Assembly: GCA_017414605.1 (NCBI GenBank)
Contig: JAFQLG010000048.1
Location: 1-17,758 of the forward strand
Length of the DNA stretch: 17,758 nucleotides
Source: Clostridia bacterium
Lineage (GTDB): Bacteria > Bacillota_A > Clostridia > Oscillospirales > CAG-272
Direction of reading: 5' to 3'
This document shows positions 6,876-13,836 of this stretch, one piece after another. Every line of letters starts with the position of its first letter. Position 1 is the stretch's first letter. A program made the translations under genes and the position numbers. The notes beneath the pieces are model-generated. The model was not told the origin of the DNA. It saw only the letters and a program-made list of their open reading frames with translations, and searched no databases.

Positions 6876-8024
6876 ATGGCACTTGATCTCAACGAGCTAA
6901 GACAACAGATCAACGCGACAGACGAGCAGATGGTAAAGCTTTTCAAAGAGCGCATGACCGTTGCCGCATCCGTTGCCCAATATAAGAAAGAAAACTCCCT
7001 TCCCGTGCTGGATGCGGAGCGCGAGCGCGCTCTGCTGGCAAGAATATCCGATATGGCGGGCGAAGAGTTTGACGTTTACGCGCGCACACTGTATCACACA
7101 ATGCTGGACGTTTCGCGCGCATATCAGTATACCAAGCTCCAGGGGCGCTCCGAGGTCTATGAGAGCATAAAGAGCGCTCTCGCTTCAACTAAAAAAATGT
7201 TCCCCGCGCGCGCGCGCGTGGCTTGTCAGGGAGTTGAGGGCGCATATTCGCAAATAGCCGCAGAAAAGCTTTTCGAGCTTCCCTCCATCAGCTATTTCTC
7301 CTCCTTTGACAACGTGTTCTCGGCTATTGAGCGCGGAGAATGCCGCTATGGCGTGCTTCCCATTGAAAACAGCACGGCAGGCTCGGTTAAAAAGGTGTAT
7401 GAGCTTATGCTGCGCCACGAATTTCATATCGTGCGCTCGGTAAGGCTAAAAATTGACCACAACCTCTTGTGCAAAAAGGGCGTACAGCTTTCGGACATCC
7501 GCGAGATAGTGTCACACGAGCAGGCAATAAACCAATGCGGAGCATTTTTGCGCTCACTTGGAAACGTTAAAATAACCGTTATGCAGAACACCGCTGCGGC
7601 GGCAAAGGCGGTTGCCGAATCGGACAGAAACGATATCGCGGCGCTTTCCTCTCGCTTCTGCGCAGAGCTGTATGGGCTTTCAAACATCGCTCCCTCGGTT
7701 CAGGATATGGGCAACAATTACACGCGCTTTATCTGCATCTCCAAAACTCCCGAGATATATCCCGGAGCGGACAAGCTCTCGCTTATGATGGTAACGCCCA
7801 ACAGACCGGGTGCGCTCTATAACGTGCTTTCATGCTTTAATGCGCTGGGAATAAATATGACCAAGCTCGAGTCCTCCCCTATACCCGAGCGCGATTTTGA
7901 ATCCATGTTTTACTTTGACTTCACCGTATCGGTATACTCCGAGGCTCTTGAACGTCTGCTTTGCGAGCTTGAGGCGCGCGGAGAGCGCTACAAGCTGCTG
8001 GGAGCATACTCCGAAATAGTGTAA
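6876..8024 (+). CDS. pheA: Bifunctional chorismate mutase / prephenate dehydratase (P-protein)
   Basis: One chain carries chorismate to phenylpyruvate. Residues 1-90 are an AroQ-type chorismate mutase, with Arg9, Arg26, Lys37, Asp46, Arg49 and Glu50 matching the active-site set of the E. coli P-protein at a constant offset of two. Residues about 112-290 are prephenate dehydratase, with VEGAYSQ, LPIENSTAGSV (161-171) and the catalytic NYTRF motif (281-285). Residues 301-382 form a C-terminal ACT domain with PGALY (311-315) and ESSP (332-335) at the usual Phe-binding GALV and ESRP motifs, so allosteric inhibition by Phe is expected, with a changed Arg position. Its mutase domain is the only chorismate mutase visible here, so it may also feed TyrA. 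An AAAGG site precedes the ATG. Confidence 0.95.
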   Translation: MALDLNELRQQINATDEQMVKLFKERMTVAASVAQYKKENSLPVLDAERERALLARISDMAGEEFDVYARTLYHTMLDVSRAYQYTKLQGRSEVYESIKSALASTKKMFPARARVACQGVEGAYSQIAAEKLFELPSISYFSSFDNVFSAIERGECRYGVLPIENSTAGSVKKVYELMLRHEFHIVRSVRLKIDHNLLCKKGVQLSDIREIVSHEQAINQCGAFLRSLGNVKITVMQNTAAAAKAVAESDRNDIAALSSRFCAELYGLSNIAPSVQDMGNNYTRFICISKTPEIYPGADKLSLMMVTPNRPGALYNVLSCFNALGINMTKLESSPIPERDFESMFYFDFTVSVYSEALERLLCELEARGERYKLLGAYSEIV

Positions 8025-8034
8025 GGAGAGCCTT

Positions 8035-9288
8035 ATGATAGAAAACAAAAAGCAGGTAAAATGCGGCCTTATCGGCAAAACGTTGCGCCATAGCTTTTCC
8101 CCGCAGATACATAAAAGGCTTGCGGATTATTCCTACACGCTCTTTGAGCTTTCCGAGGACGAGCTTGGCGGCTTTGTTAAAAACAAAGAAAGCTTTGACG
8201 TTTGCAACGTAACCATTCCCTATAAAAAGGCCGTCATGCCCTATCTCGACGAAATATCGGAAGAGGCGAAAAAGATAGGCTCTGTCAATACCTTGATAAG
8301 ACGCGCGGACGGCACCTTGCGCGGCGAGAACACCGATTATTTCGGGTTTTCCTATATGCTTTGCGCAGGCAATATCAGCGTGCGCGGCAAAAAAGTTGCC
8401 ATTCTCGGCACAGGTGGGGCTTCTGCCACGGCTTATGCCGTATGCTCCGACATGGGCGCTGAAAAGATCACGTTTGTTTCGCGCAAGGGCGAGATAAACT
8501 ATGAAAACGTATACGAGAAAGCAGCGGACTGTGAGATAATTATAAATTGCACTCCCGTTGGTATGTATCCGAACAACGAGAAATCACCCATACAGCTTTC
8601 GCGCTTTACGGGCGTGGAGGCGGTTGCCGATATGATATACAACCCCGCAAAGACCAAGCTTTTGCTTGATGCAGAGGCGCTTGGCATCAATGGGGTAAAC
8701 GGTCTTTCAATGCTGGTTGCGCAGGCGAAGCGCGCCTGCGAGTTGTTTTTGAACGTTAAGATCGACGATTGCGAGATCGGCAAAATTACGCGCGAGATAC
8801 AAGCGGAAACCAAGAATATCGTTCTTATCGGTATGCCCGGATGCGGCAAAACCACAATAGCCAAGATCCTTGCAGACAGGCTTGGGCGAAAGCTTATAGA
8901 TACCGACCAAATGATCGTTGATGCCGCGGGCACTTCTATTCCCGAAATTTTTGCAGCTCATGGCGAGAGCTATTTCAGAGAGCTTGAGCATCGCGCCGCC
9001 AAAGAGGCAGGTAAAATGAGCGGATGCGTTATAGCTACGGGCGGTGGCATCGTAACACACCCCGAAAACTACAATTCACTCTGTCAAAATGCCAACGTGG
9101 TGTTTATCCGCCGCGATCTCTCCCTGCTCTCGCGCGAGGGCAGACCGCTCTCCATCGGCGCAGACCTTGAGGCTATGTACAAGGAAAGACTGCCCATGTA
9201 TCGCCGCTTCTGCGACCTTGAGGTATCAAACGATACCGCGCCCGGGCAATGCTCGGACGAGATAATCAAAGCTATCGGAGGAAAATAA
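8035..9288 (+). CDS. aroE-aroK: Shikimate dehydrogenase-shikimate kinase fusion
   Basis: A 417-residue two-domain protein catalysing consecutive steps: 3-dehydroshikimate to shikimate, then to shikimate 3-phosphate. Residues about 8-250 are AroE: SFSP (20-23, shikimate contact), IPYKK with the catalytic Lys at 64/65, ENTD (98-101), NADP-loop GTGGAS (125-130) and NCTPVGM (171-177). Residues about 260-417 are AroK: Walker A GMPGCGKT (266-273), IDTD (288-291), FRELE (314-318), GGG (336-338), lid GRPLS (369-373) and RLPMY (385-389). The join is a short linker around 243-260 with no stop or frameshift, so it is a genuine fusion. Separate aroE and aroK are the usual arrangement. AAGGAG lies before the ATG, 10 bases after pheA. 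Confidence 0.95.
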   Translation: MIENKKQVKCGLIGKTLRHSFSPQIHKRLADYSYTLFELSEDELGGFVKNKESFDVCNVTIPYKKAVMPYLDEISEEAKKIGSVNTLIRRADGTLRGENTDYFGFSYMLCAGNISVRGKKVAILGTGGASATAYAVCSDMGAEKITFVSRKGEINYENVYEKAADCEIIINCTPVGMYPNNEKSPIQLSRFTGVEAVADMIYNPAKTKLLLDAEALGINGVNGLSMLVAQAKRACELFLNVKIDDCEIGKITREIQAETKNIVLIGMPGCGKTTIAKILADRLGRKLIDTDQMIVDAAGTSIPEIFAAHGESYFRELEHRAAKEAGKMSGCVIATGGGIVTHPENYNSLCQNANVVFIRRDLSLLSREGRPLSIGADLEAMYKERLPMYRRFCDLEVSNDTAPGQCSDEIIKAIGGK

Positions 9289-9289
9289 A

Positions 9290-9727
9290 ATGAAGGTTCT
9301 CATAATAAACGGTCCCAATCTCAATCTTCTGGGCTTGCGCGAGCCCGCAATATATGGCAAGCGCGATTATTGTGCCCTCTGCGAGCTTATATCGAAAAGC
9401 TGCGACGATCTGGGCGCGCAGTTTGAGATCTATCAATCTAATCACGAGGGCGCAATAGTTGACAAAATACAAGATGCATTGGGGAAATTTGACGGCATCG
9501 TTATAAACCCCGCCGCATATACCCACACCTCGGTTGCTATTCTTGATGCCATAAAGGCCGTTGGAATTCCCACGGTTGAGGTGCACATTTCCGATATTAA
9601 CGCGCGCGAGGAGTTCAGACGCTTCTCTTACGTTTCCCTGGTTGCCATCAAGACCTTTGCAGGCTTTGGCTTTGAGGGATACAAAATGGCTATCGAGCAT
9701 CTCGCCAAGCATCTTAGCGGTAAATAA
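9290..9727 (+). CDS. aroQ: 3-dehydroquinate dehydratase, type II
   Basis: It dehydrates 3-dehydroquinate to 3-dehydroshikimate, the third shikimate step. The 145-residue size and motifs are those of the small dodecameric type II enzyme: NGPNLNLLGLREPAIYG near the N-terminus, with Arg17 and the catalytic Tyr22 on the lid, then YQSNHEGAIVD (48-58), INPAAYTHTS (72-81, with the substrate-contacting Asn73) and VEVHISD (96-102) with Glu97 and His99. The ATG lies one base after the aroE-aroK stop, and its GGAGG site is inside the end of that gene, so translation is coupled. It completes the seven-step pathway and is the last gene before the terminator. Confidence 0.96.
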   Translation: MKVLIINGPNLNLLGLREPAIYGKRDYCALCELISKSCDDLGAQFEIYQSNHEGAIVDKIQDALGKFDGIVINPAAYTHTSVAILDAIKAVGIPTVEVHISDINAREEFRRFSYVSLVAIKTFAGFGFEGYKMAIEHLAKHLSGK

Positions 9728-9766
9728 AAAAAGGACACACGCGGATTTTTCCGCGTGTGATTTTTT
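9726..9766. terminator. Bidirectional intrinsic terminator between aroQ and a convergent gene
   Basis: A 10-bp perfect stem CACACGCGGA (9736-9745) and TCCGCGTGTG (9750-9759) has a TTTT loop. TTTTTT (9761-9766) follows on the plus strand and an A-run (9726-9732) precedes it, giving a U-run on the minus strand. It can end both the aro operon and the minus-strand gene that stops at 9768. Confidence 0.92.
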
Positions 9767-9767
9767 A

Positions 9768-10211
9768 TTATATAAAGGACTTGGCAACCTCGAGATTGTG
9801 CTCCTCAAATTTGATAACGTCGCGAACAATGTCAAGAGCCTGCTCGGATACGTTGGTATTTTCATATTCGCGCAAAAGCTTTATGGCATCGGTGATACCC
9901 ATTGTAGAGCCCTCTGCAACCAGCTGCGCCAAATGACTGTCCGAGGAATCCATCATGGTATTCATCGCCATTCCAACGCTGGTCCACAGCTTTACCATAA
10001 CGTTCTCCTCTTTTGCCTCTTCACCCATATCGGAGAGGCGTTTTTTTATTTTTGTCGCCAGCCCCTCATAGCCGTTTATCTGCTTGGTAAGATGAGTTTT
10101 GAATTCCCCATCGCTCGCTTTGTCAAGCAGCTTTATAATGGAATCCGAGCCCATCTTAACGTTTTTATATAATTGCTCAAGCAGCTGAGCCTCTTTTGTT
10201 ATTGTATGCAT
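9768..10211 (-). CDS. Conserved small helical protein, ferritin-like four-helix bundle by appearance
   Basis: A 147-residue soluble protein without signal peptide or membrane segment. It appears almost entirely alpha-helical, with four long amphipathic stretches (about 5-30, 34-62, 69-95 and 105-147). Acidic and His residues occur near helix ends, for example SDSHLAQL and FEEHNLEVAKSFI, and there is a Met-rich stretch GMAMNTMMDSS. I recall similar uncharacterised proteins in gut Clostridia, with an overall look of the DUF2383/PA2169-type ferritin-like bundles, but no metal-ligand set can be assigned with confidence. AAAGGAG at 10220-10226 is placed 8 bases before the ATG. It sits alone, between the aro terminator and the dnaC terminator, and is likely monocistronic. 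Function unknown. Confidence 0.75.
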   Translation of the reverse strand: MHTITKEAQLLEQLYKNVKMGSDSIIKLLDKASDGEFKTHLTKQINGYEGLATKIKKRLSDMGEEAKEENVMVKLWTSVGMAMNTMMDSSDSHLAQLVAEGSTMGITDAIKLLREYENTNVSEQALDIVRDVIKFEEHNLEVAKSFI

Positions 10212-10243
10212 AATGAAAACTCCTTTCCTATCGGAACACTAAT

Positions 10244-10258
10244 ATTTTGCGCCAAAAT
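10244..10258. repeat. 15-base inverted repeat in the upstream region of the small helical protein gene
   Basis: ATTTTG (10244-10249), a CGC spacer and CAAAAT (10253-10258) form a perfect inverted repeat about 33 bases before the start codon of the minus-strand gene. The position suits an operator for a dimeric repressor, but no matching promoter hexamers were convincing. Confidence 0.3.
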
Positions 10259-10278
10259 TTGAACATTATGCAAACAAT

Positions 10279-10316
10279 GAAAAAATAAAGGACCGATTTT
10301 GATCTTCGGTCCTTTT
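10279..10316 (-). terminator. Intrinsic terminator after the dnaC-like gene
   Basis: AAAGGACCGA (10287-10296) pairs with TCGGTCCTTT (10306-10315). Read on the minus strand, the stem is followed by the T-rich complement of the A-run at 10280-10285. It lies 7 bases beyond the dnaC-like stop, closing the dnaD-dnaC unit. Confidence 0.8.
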
Positions 10317-10322
10317 CGGCTT

Positions 10323-11294
10323 TTATACTTTTTGCAGCTTTTGCTGTCTTATATCGGTTCCCGCAAAGGGCAGAACCAAAAATTCGCCAAATACCCTGCT
10401 TGATATTCTGTCCCAATATCTCTTTCTGAACTCATCTTGCGTAAGATTTGTGCTGATGATAGTGGGCTTTTTGCGATTTAAGCGCGTGTTTATCACGTTA
10501 TATAGGCAAGAAACGGAAAACTGATTGGACATCTCCGTTCCAACGTCGTCAATGATAAGCAGGTCGCAGGTAAAGTATTTTGAAACGTCGCCGCTCGCAT
10601 CAAATCCTGAGTTGCTTCCAAAGCGCTTTTGCTCAAAGTCCGCAAACATATTCATAGCGCCGGTGTAATAAACGTCGTTTCCGTTCTCGATAATAACTCC
10701 TGCGAGCGCGCTTGACAAATGCGTTTTACCAAGTCCCGTGCCGCCGAGCAAAGCAATGCTCTGCGCCTTTTCCGCATCAAAATTTTCGGCGTATTGCTTG
10801 AGTATGGAATATATGGAAGACATTCTTCTGTATTCAGTCTCGTTGCCCTTATAGTAATTCAGGCTGAAGTTATCAAAACGCTGTCTTTCAATAAGATCAC
10901 CCATACCCGAGGACTCAATGCCCGCGCGAACAAGCTTTTTCTTCATGCAAGCGCACATGTGGCTGCCGACAACGCCCGTATCTCCGCACTCGGCACACTC
11001 GTATTTGATCTCGGTATAGCTTTTCGGAAAGCCGTTTTTTTCAAGCAGCTCGGCGCGGCGAGCGAGCAGATCTCTGTTCTTCTGATTGACAAGCGCCAAT
11101 GCCGCCTCGTCACAGCTCACCGTTGCCCTGAATATCTCAAGACCTGTGAGCGACAGCTCGCGGTCTATATCTCTTATCTCGGGAATTCTGTCATGCACTT
11201 CGGCGCGGCGAAACTGTGCTTCTTCCTGCGCGCGCAGATACTTTCCCTCATATTCCTGCTTTATTCTGGCATAATTCTCTCTGTTAAATCCCAT
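10323..11294 (-). CDS. DnaC/DnaI-type replicative helicase loader ATPase
   Basis: A 323-residue AAA+ protein of the DnaC/DnaI/IstB-like group, expected to load the replicative helicase onto DNA. The N-terminal 90 residues are highly charged helices. A zinc-finger-like cysteine set follows at 100, 103, 114 and 116 (CAECGDTG...CAC), as in DnaI. The ATPase has Walker A GGTGLGKT (184-191), Walker B LLIIDDVG (245-252), sensor-1-like STNLT (281-285) and a C-terminal RISSR (296-300) with the candidate Arg finger. GGAG lies 6 bases before the ATG. The gene follows dnaD by 41 bases, and this pairing is typical of Clostridia and argues against an IS21 transposition helper: no transposase is nearby. Confidence 0.88.
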   Translation of the reverse strand: MGFNRENYARIKQEYEGKYLRAQEEAQFRRAEVHDRIPEIRDIDRELSLTGLEIFRATVSCDEAALALVNQKNRDLLARRAELLEKNGFPKSYTEIKYECAECGDTGVVGSHMCACMKKKLVRAGIESSGMGDLIERQRFDNFSLNYYKGNETEYRRMSSIYSILKQYAENFDAEKAQSIALLGGTGLGKTHLSSALAGVIIENGNDVYYTGAMNMFADFEQKRFGSNSGFDASGDVSKYFTCDLLIIDDVGTEMSNQFSVSCLYNVINTRLNRKKPTIISTNLTQDEFRKRYWDRISSRVFGEFLVLPFAGTDIRQQKLQKV

Positions 11295-11335
11295 AATTTC
11301 TCCACTTTGTCGCTATTGGCGACTGTAAAATAGAT

Positions 11336-12331
11336 TTAATTGTTTCCAAGTGCGCGGCGAACCGCAGCCTCAAAAAATTCGTCCGTATCAAAGCTTCCCT
11401 CGTGCTTTTTGCCCTCAGCTTTGCTCTTTTGATACGATGCCTCTATGTCCTCAAGCGTTTTAAGCCCCTGCGCGTTCCAGCGCTCAAGCACAGAATTTGC
11501 ATAGGGCATGGAAGCGTTTCCCGTTGCGTCTGCCGTGACCTCATAAGCCTTTGAAATAATATCCTCGCCATAACCGAAATCGCTAACCCAAGCCGAAATA
11601 AACTTTTTCTCCTTGGTAGTAAGAGCTCTTGAGCCAAGGCCGAAAAGGCTCCTTATCTTACCCTCTATCGCCAGGGTGCGCTCTCTTCTTTCAAGCTCCG
11701 CTTCAAGCTGCTGAGAAGTGCAGATACCGTCATCGTAAAGACCGAACGCAGTCTTTTCGATATAGTGCAGCGTTTTCTTTCCCTGCGATGCGCAATGGGA
11801 CATAAGTATCAGTATGTATTCCTGGTCGAGTCCCAGATAATCCACAAGACCGACAAGCACGTTTACCTCTTTATAGTTAAACATTTTGCCAAGGATATTC
11901 TGACCCTCGTCCACAAGGGTCACGATATCAGCTCTCGTTTCAAGCATGTTGGATAGCTGAGCTGAAGTATAGTTTGGCAGCTCTTCCTCGCGCTGCAGCT
12001 TTTTTGCGCGAGCTATTTCCGCCTTGTCTGCCTCTTCCGCTTGAGTTTGCTCGTCAGCGCCTTTTTTAGCGCTCGCTTTCTTCTTGGGCGCAGCTTTTTT
12101 ATCATCGCGAGCCTCAATAAGCCCCGCGCCGCGCAGAAATGCAATCGCATCTCGCACCTCATCGCCATCACAGCCCGTGAGGCGGGCAAGTGTCTTTATG
12201 TCAGTGCTTTCCCGATTGCCGCAGAGGCATAAAAGCACTCTCAATTCACAAGCGTTTGCACGGTTTATAACGTCCATAGCGGCAGACGGAAGTGCTACCG
12301 TGTCGCCTTCAAATCTAACTACGTATTTCAC
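11336..12331 (-). CDS. DnaD-domain replication initiation protein
   Basis: I take the GTG at 12331 as the start, giving 331 residues, because AAGGA lies 8 bases upstream of it; an ATG at 12448 in the same frame would add 39 residues of unlikely sequence. The N-terminal part (about 1-75) looks like a winged-helix DNA-binding domain, followed by a charged Lys/Ala/Glu-rich linker (about 76-115). Two helical DnaD/DnaB-type regions follow, at about 118-200 and 210-300. The second carries YANSVLERW (277-285), the family YxxxIxxxW signature. Such proteins remodel origin DNA and recruit the helicase loader. The dnaC-like gene is 41 bases downstream. The DnaA-box cluster in the upstream gap suggests control by, or proximity to, replication initiation. 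Confidence 0.85.
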   Translation of the reverse strand: MKYVVRFEGDTVALPSAAMDVINRANACELRVLLCLCGNRESTDIKTLARLTGCDGDEVRDAIAFLRGAGLIEARDDKKAAPKKKASAKKGADEQTQAEEADKAEIARAKKLQREEELPNYTSAQLSNMLETRADIVTLVDEGQNILGKMFNYKEVNVLVGLVDYLGLDQEYILILMSHCASQGKKTLHYIEKTAFGLYDDGICTSQQLEAELERRERTLAIEGKIRSLFGLGSRALTTKEKKFISAWVSDFGYGEDIISKAYEVTADATGNASMPYANSVLERWNAQGLKTLEDIEASYQKSKAEGKKHEGSFDTDEFFEAAVRRALGNN

Positions 12332-12419
12332 TTTTCTATTCCTTAATGTAAGATGTATTTGGTATAACGTCAATGTCTTTCGACATGCAGATTGCACATC
12401 CGATCGCTGTTTTTGTACC

Positions 12420-12448
12420 TTTTTACAATATTTGGGCAAATTTACCAA
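12420..12448 (-). promoter_or_regulatory. Weak candidate promoter for the dnaD-dnaC operon
   Basis: On the minus strand, TTGGTA (complement of 12443-12448) and TAAAAA (complement of 12420-12425) are spaced 17 bases apart. Each matches consensus at four of six positions. It is the best-placed pair I could find upstream of dnaD. Confidence 0.3.
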
Positions 12449-12489
12449 TTTTGGAGCATCAAACCAAGGCTAAACAGCATCGGACAAAA

Positions 12490-12519
12490 GCCGATTTTCG
12501 CCCCAAAATCGCCGATTTT
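12490..12519. repeat. Short direct/inverted repeat of GCCGATTTT
   Basis: GCCGATTTT occurs at 12490-12498 and 12511-12519, with AAAATC (12505-12510) between them. AAAATC can pair with either GATTTT, giving two mutually exclusive small hairpins. It lies just before the first DnaA-box-like 9-mer. Confidence 0.4.
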
Positions 12520-12522
12520 GAG

Positions 12523-12698
12523 TTTTCCACAACCGACCAAGCGTTCTATTTATCCACAGTTTCCACAGGATTATCCACAAAAATCCTTGTAAAATAAGGG
12601 TTTTTAAGGCAACTTAACACTAATATTTATACATTTTTGTCGAAATTTGGCGGCTCTTCCGCACTTTTTCCACAGCTGTGGAAAACCTATGTGGAAAC
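12523..12698. promoter_or_regulatory. Cluster of DnaA-box-like 9-mers
   Basis: Two perfect DnaA boxes (TTATCCACA) lie at 12550-12558 and 12571-12579. One-mismatch boxes (TTTTCCACA) are at 12523-12531, 12666-12674 and, on the minus strand, 12677-12685. Two-mismatch copies (GTTTCCACA) are at 12559-12567 and, on the minus strand, 12690-12698. The left group of four is all in one orientation, with several boxes about 9-21 bases apart. The right group includes a palindromic pair around CAGCTG. An A/T-rich stretch (about 12590-12645) lies between the groups. Together with the rest of 12332-12795 this gap contains no gene. It could be a DnaA titration or regulatory site for the helicase-loader operon, or an origin. 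Confidence 0.7.
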
Positions 12699-12750
12699 AA
12701 CCGTTCTATGTCATCGTCAAAATATACAAAAATCCATTTGACAAACTATC

Positions 12751-12781
12751 AAAAAGGGCAAAAACGGAGATTTTTCTTGCC
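12751..12781 (-). terminator. Probable terminator after tsaD
   Basis: GGCAAAAA (12757-12764) pairs with TTTTT-C-TTGCC (12771-12781) with one bulge. On the minus strand the stem is followed by the complement of AAAAA (12751-12755), a short U-run. It lies 15 bases past the tsaD stop. Confidence 0.5.
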
Positions 12782-12795
12782 TGTTTTTTAATGCG

Positions 12796-13797
12796 TTAAT
12801 CCAATGCCGAGGCATTCAGCGAGGTATCGCTCAGCCGGCCCGCAAGATACTCAAAGCAGCCTGCCGCCGCAATCATAGCCCCGTTGTCGCCGCATAGCGA
12901 GATCGGGGGTACGACAAATTTAACGCCCGTCTTTTTGCACACCTCACCAATGCGCGCTCGCAGATGAGAGTTTGCTGCAACTCCGCCCGCAAGGACCAGC
13001 GTTTTGAGCTTTGTATGCTCAAGCGCCGCCGCAGTTTGCTTGGCTATCGCTTCCACAATTGTCTTGGTGTATGAGGCTGCAACGTCCGCGCGACATATCT
13101 CCTCGCCCTTTTGCGTTGCGGAGTTGATATAGTTGAGCGCGGCGGTTTTAATTCCGCTGAAAGAAAAGTCCATCGTTCCCTGCAAAGCGGGTGAAGGAAG
13201 CTTTATCGCCTTGCTATCTCCCTCGTAAGCCAGCTTGTCAAGCGCCGCGCCGCCCGGGTAAGGAAGGCCGATAACTCTGCCTATCTTGTCAAAAGCCTCT
13301 CCCGCCGCATCGTCGCGCGTGGTGGCTATCTCGCAAAGGCTCCTATCCTCGCCGCAAACGTACATCGAGGTATGTCCTCCCGATACCACAAGCGCCAGAA
13401 ATGGAGGCTCAAGCTCCTTATCGGACAGATAAGCTGCGCTCACGTGTCCGTTTATGTGATTGACTGAAACCAGGGGTATATTATTGGCAAACGCCAAAGA
13501 TTTTGCAAAATTCACGCCCACCAGCAAAGCGCCGATAAGACCCGGGTGGGTGGTGACCGCAATGCAGTCCACGTCGCTCAAGGATATGCCCGCCGTGTCC
13601 AGCGCCTCCTCGGTTATAGAGGAAATAGCCTCTATGTGCGCGCGGCTGGCTATCTCGGGTACAACGCCGCCGTAAAGGCGATGTGTTTCTATCTGCGATG
13701 CCACAATGTTTGACTTGATCTCAAACCTGCCGCATTTATATTCAACTATAGCCGCGCTCGTTTCATCACACGAGCTCTCCATTCCCAAAATGTACAT
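12796..13797 (-). CDS. tsaD: tRNA N6-adenosine threonylcarbamoyltransferase
   Basis: TsaD (older name Gcp) transfers the threonylcarbamoyl group from its AMP ester to A37 of ANN-decoding tRNAs, together with TsaB and TsaE. The 333-residue protein opens with the family signature LGMESSCDETSAAIV. It contains EIASRAH (48-54), the metal-binding HINGH (His114, His118), VSGGHTSMY, GEAFDKIGR, FSFSGIKTA, the glycine-rich AGGVAANSHLR and the C-terminal metal-ligand Asp304 in CGDNGAMI. AAGGA lies 8 bases before the ATG. It follows rimI by 39 bases, a common pairing. tsaB and tsaE are not in the window and must be elsewhere. Confidence 0.96.
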   Translation of the reverse strand: MYILGMESSCDETSAAIVEYKCGRFEIKSNIVASQIETHRLYGGVVPEIASRAHIEAISSITEEALDTAGISLSDVDCIAVTTHPGLIGALLVGVNFAKSLAFANNIPLVSVNHINGHVSAAYLSDKELEPPFLALVVSGGHTSMYVCGEDRSLCEIATTRDDAAGEAFDKIGRVIGLPYPGGAALDKLAYEGDSKAIKLPSPALQGTMDFSFSGIKTAALNYINSATQKGEEICRADVAASYTKTIVEAIAKQTAAALEHTKLKTLVLAGGVAANSHLRARIGEVCKKTGVKFVVPPISLCGDNGAMIAAAGCFEYLAGRLSDTSLNASALD

Positions 13798-13836
13798 AAA
13801 AACGTTCCTTAAAATATGTTTTAGCTTGATCGCGCC

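Noticed and set aside
10323..11294. IS21 IstB-type transposition helper
   Set aside because: There is no IstA transposase or terminal repeat, and the DnaI-like cysteine finger and dnaD neighbour fit a helicase loader.
12332..12448. Extended N-terminus of the DnaD-domain protein from an ATG at 12448
   Set aside because: The added residues are unlike the family, and an AAGGA site sits 8 bases before the GTG at 12331, which gives a normal N-terminus.
12420..12540. Dispersed repeat shared between the dnaD upstream region and 16471-16560
   Set aside because: Only short words such as TTTGG(G)AGCAT are shared, which is expected in A/T-rich intergenic DNA.
12738..12766. Plus-strand promoter beginning with TTGACA in the dnaD-tsaD gap
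   Set aside because: No -10-like hexamer lies 16-18 bases downstream, and no plus-strand gene follows.
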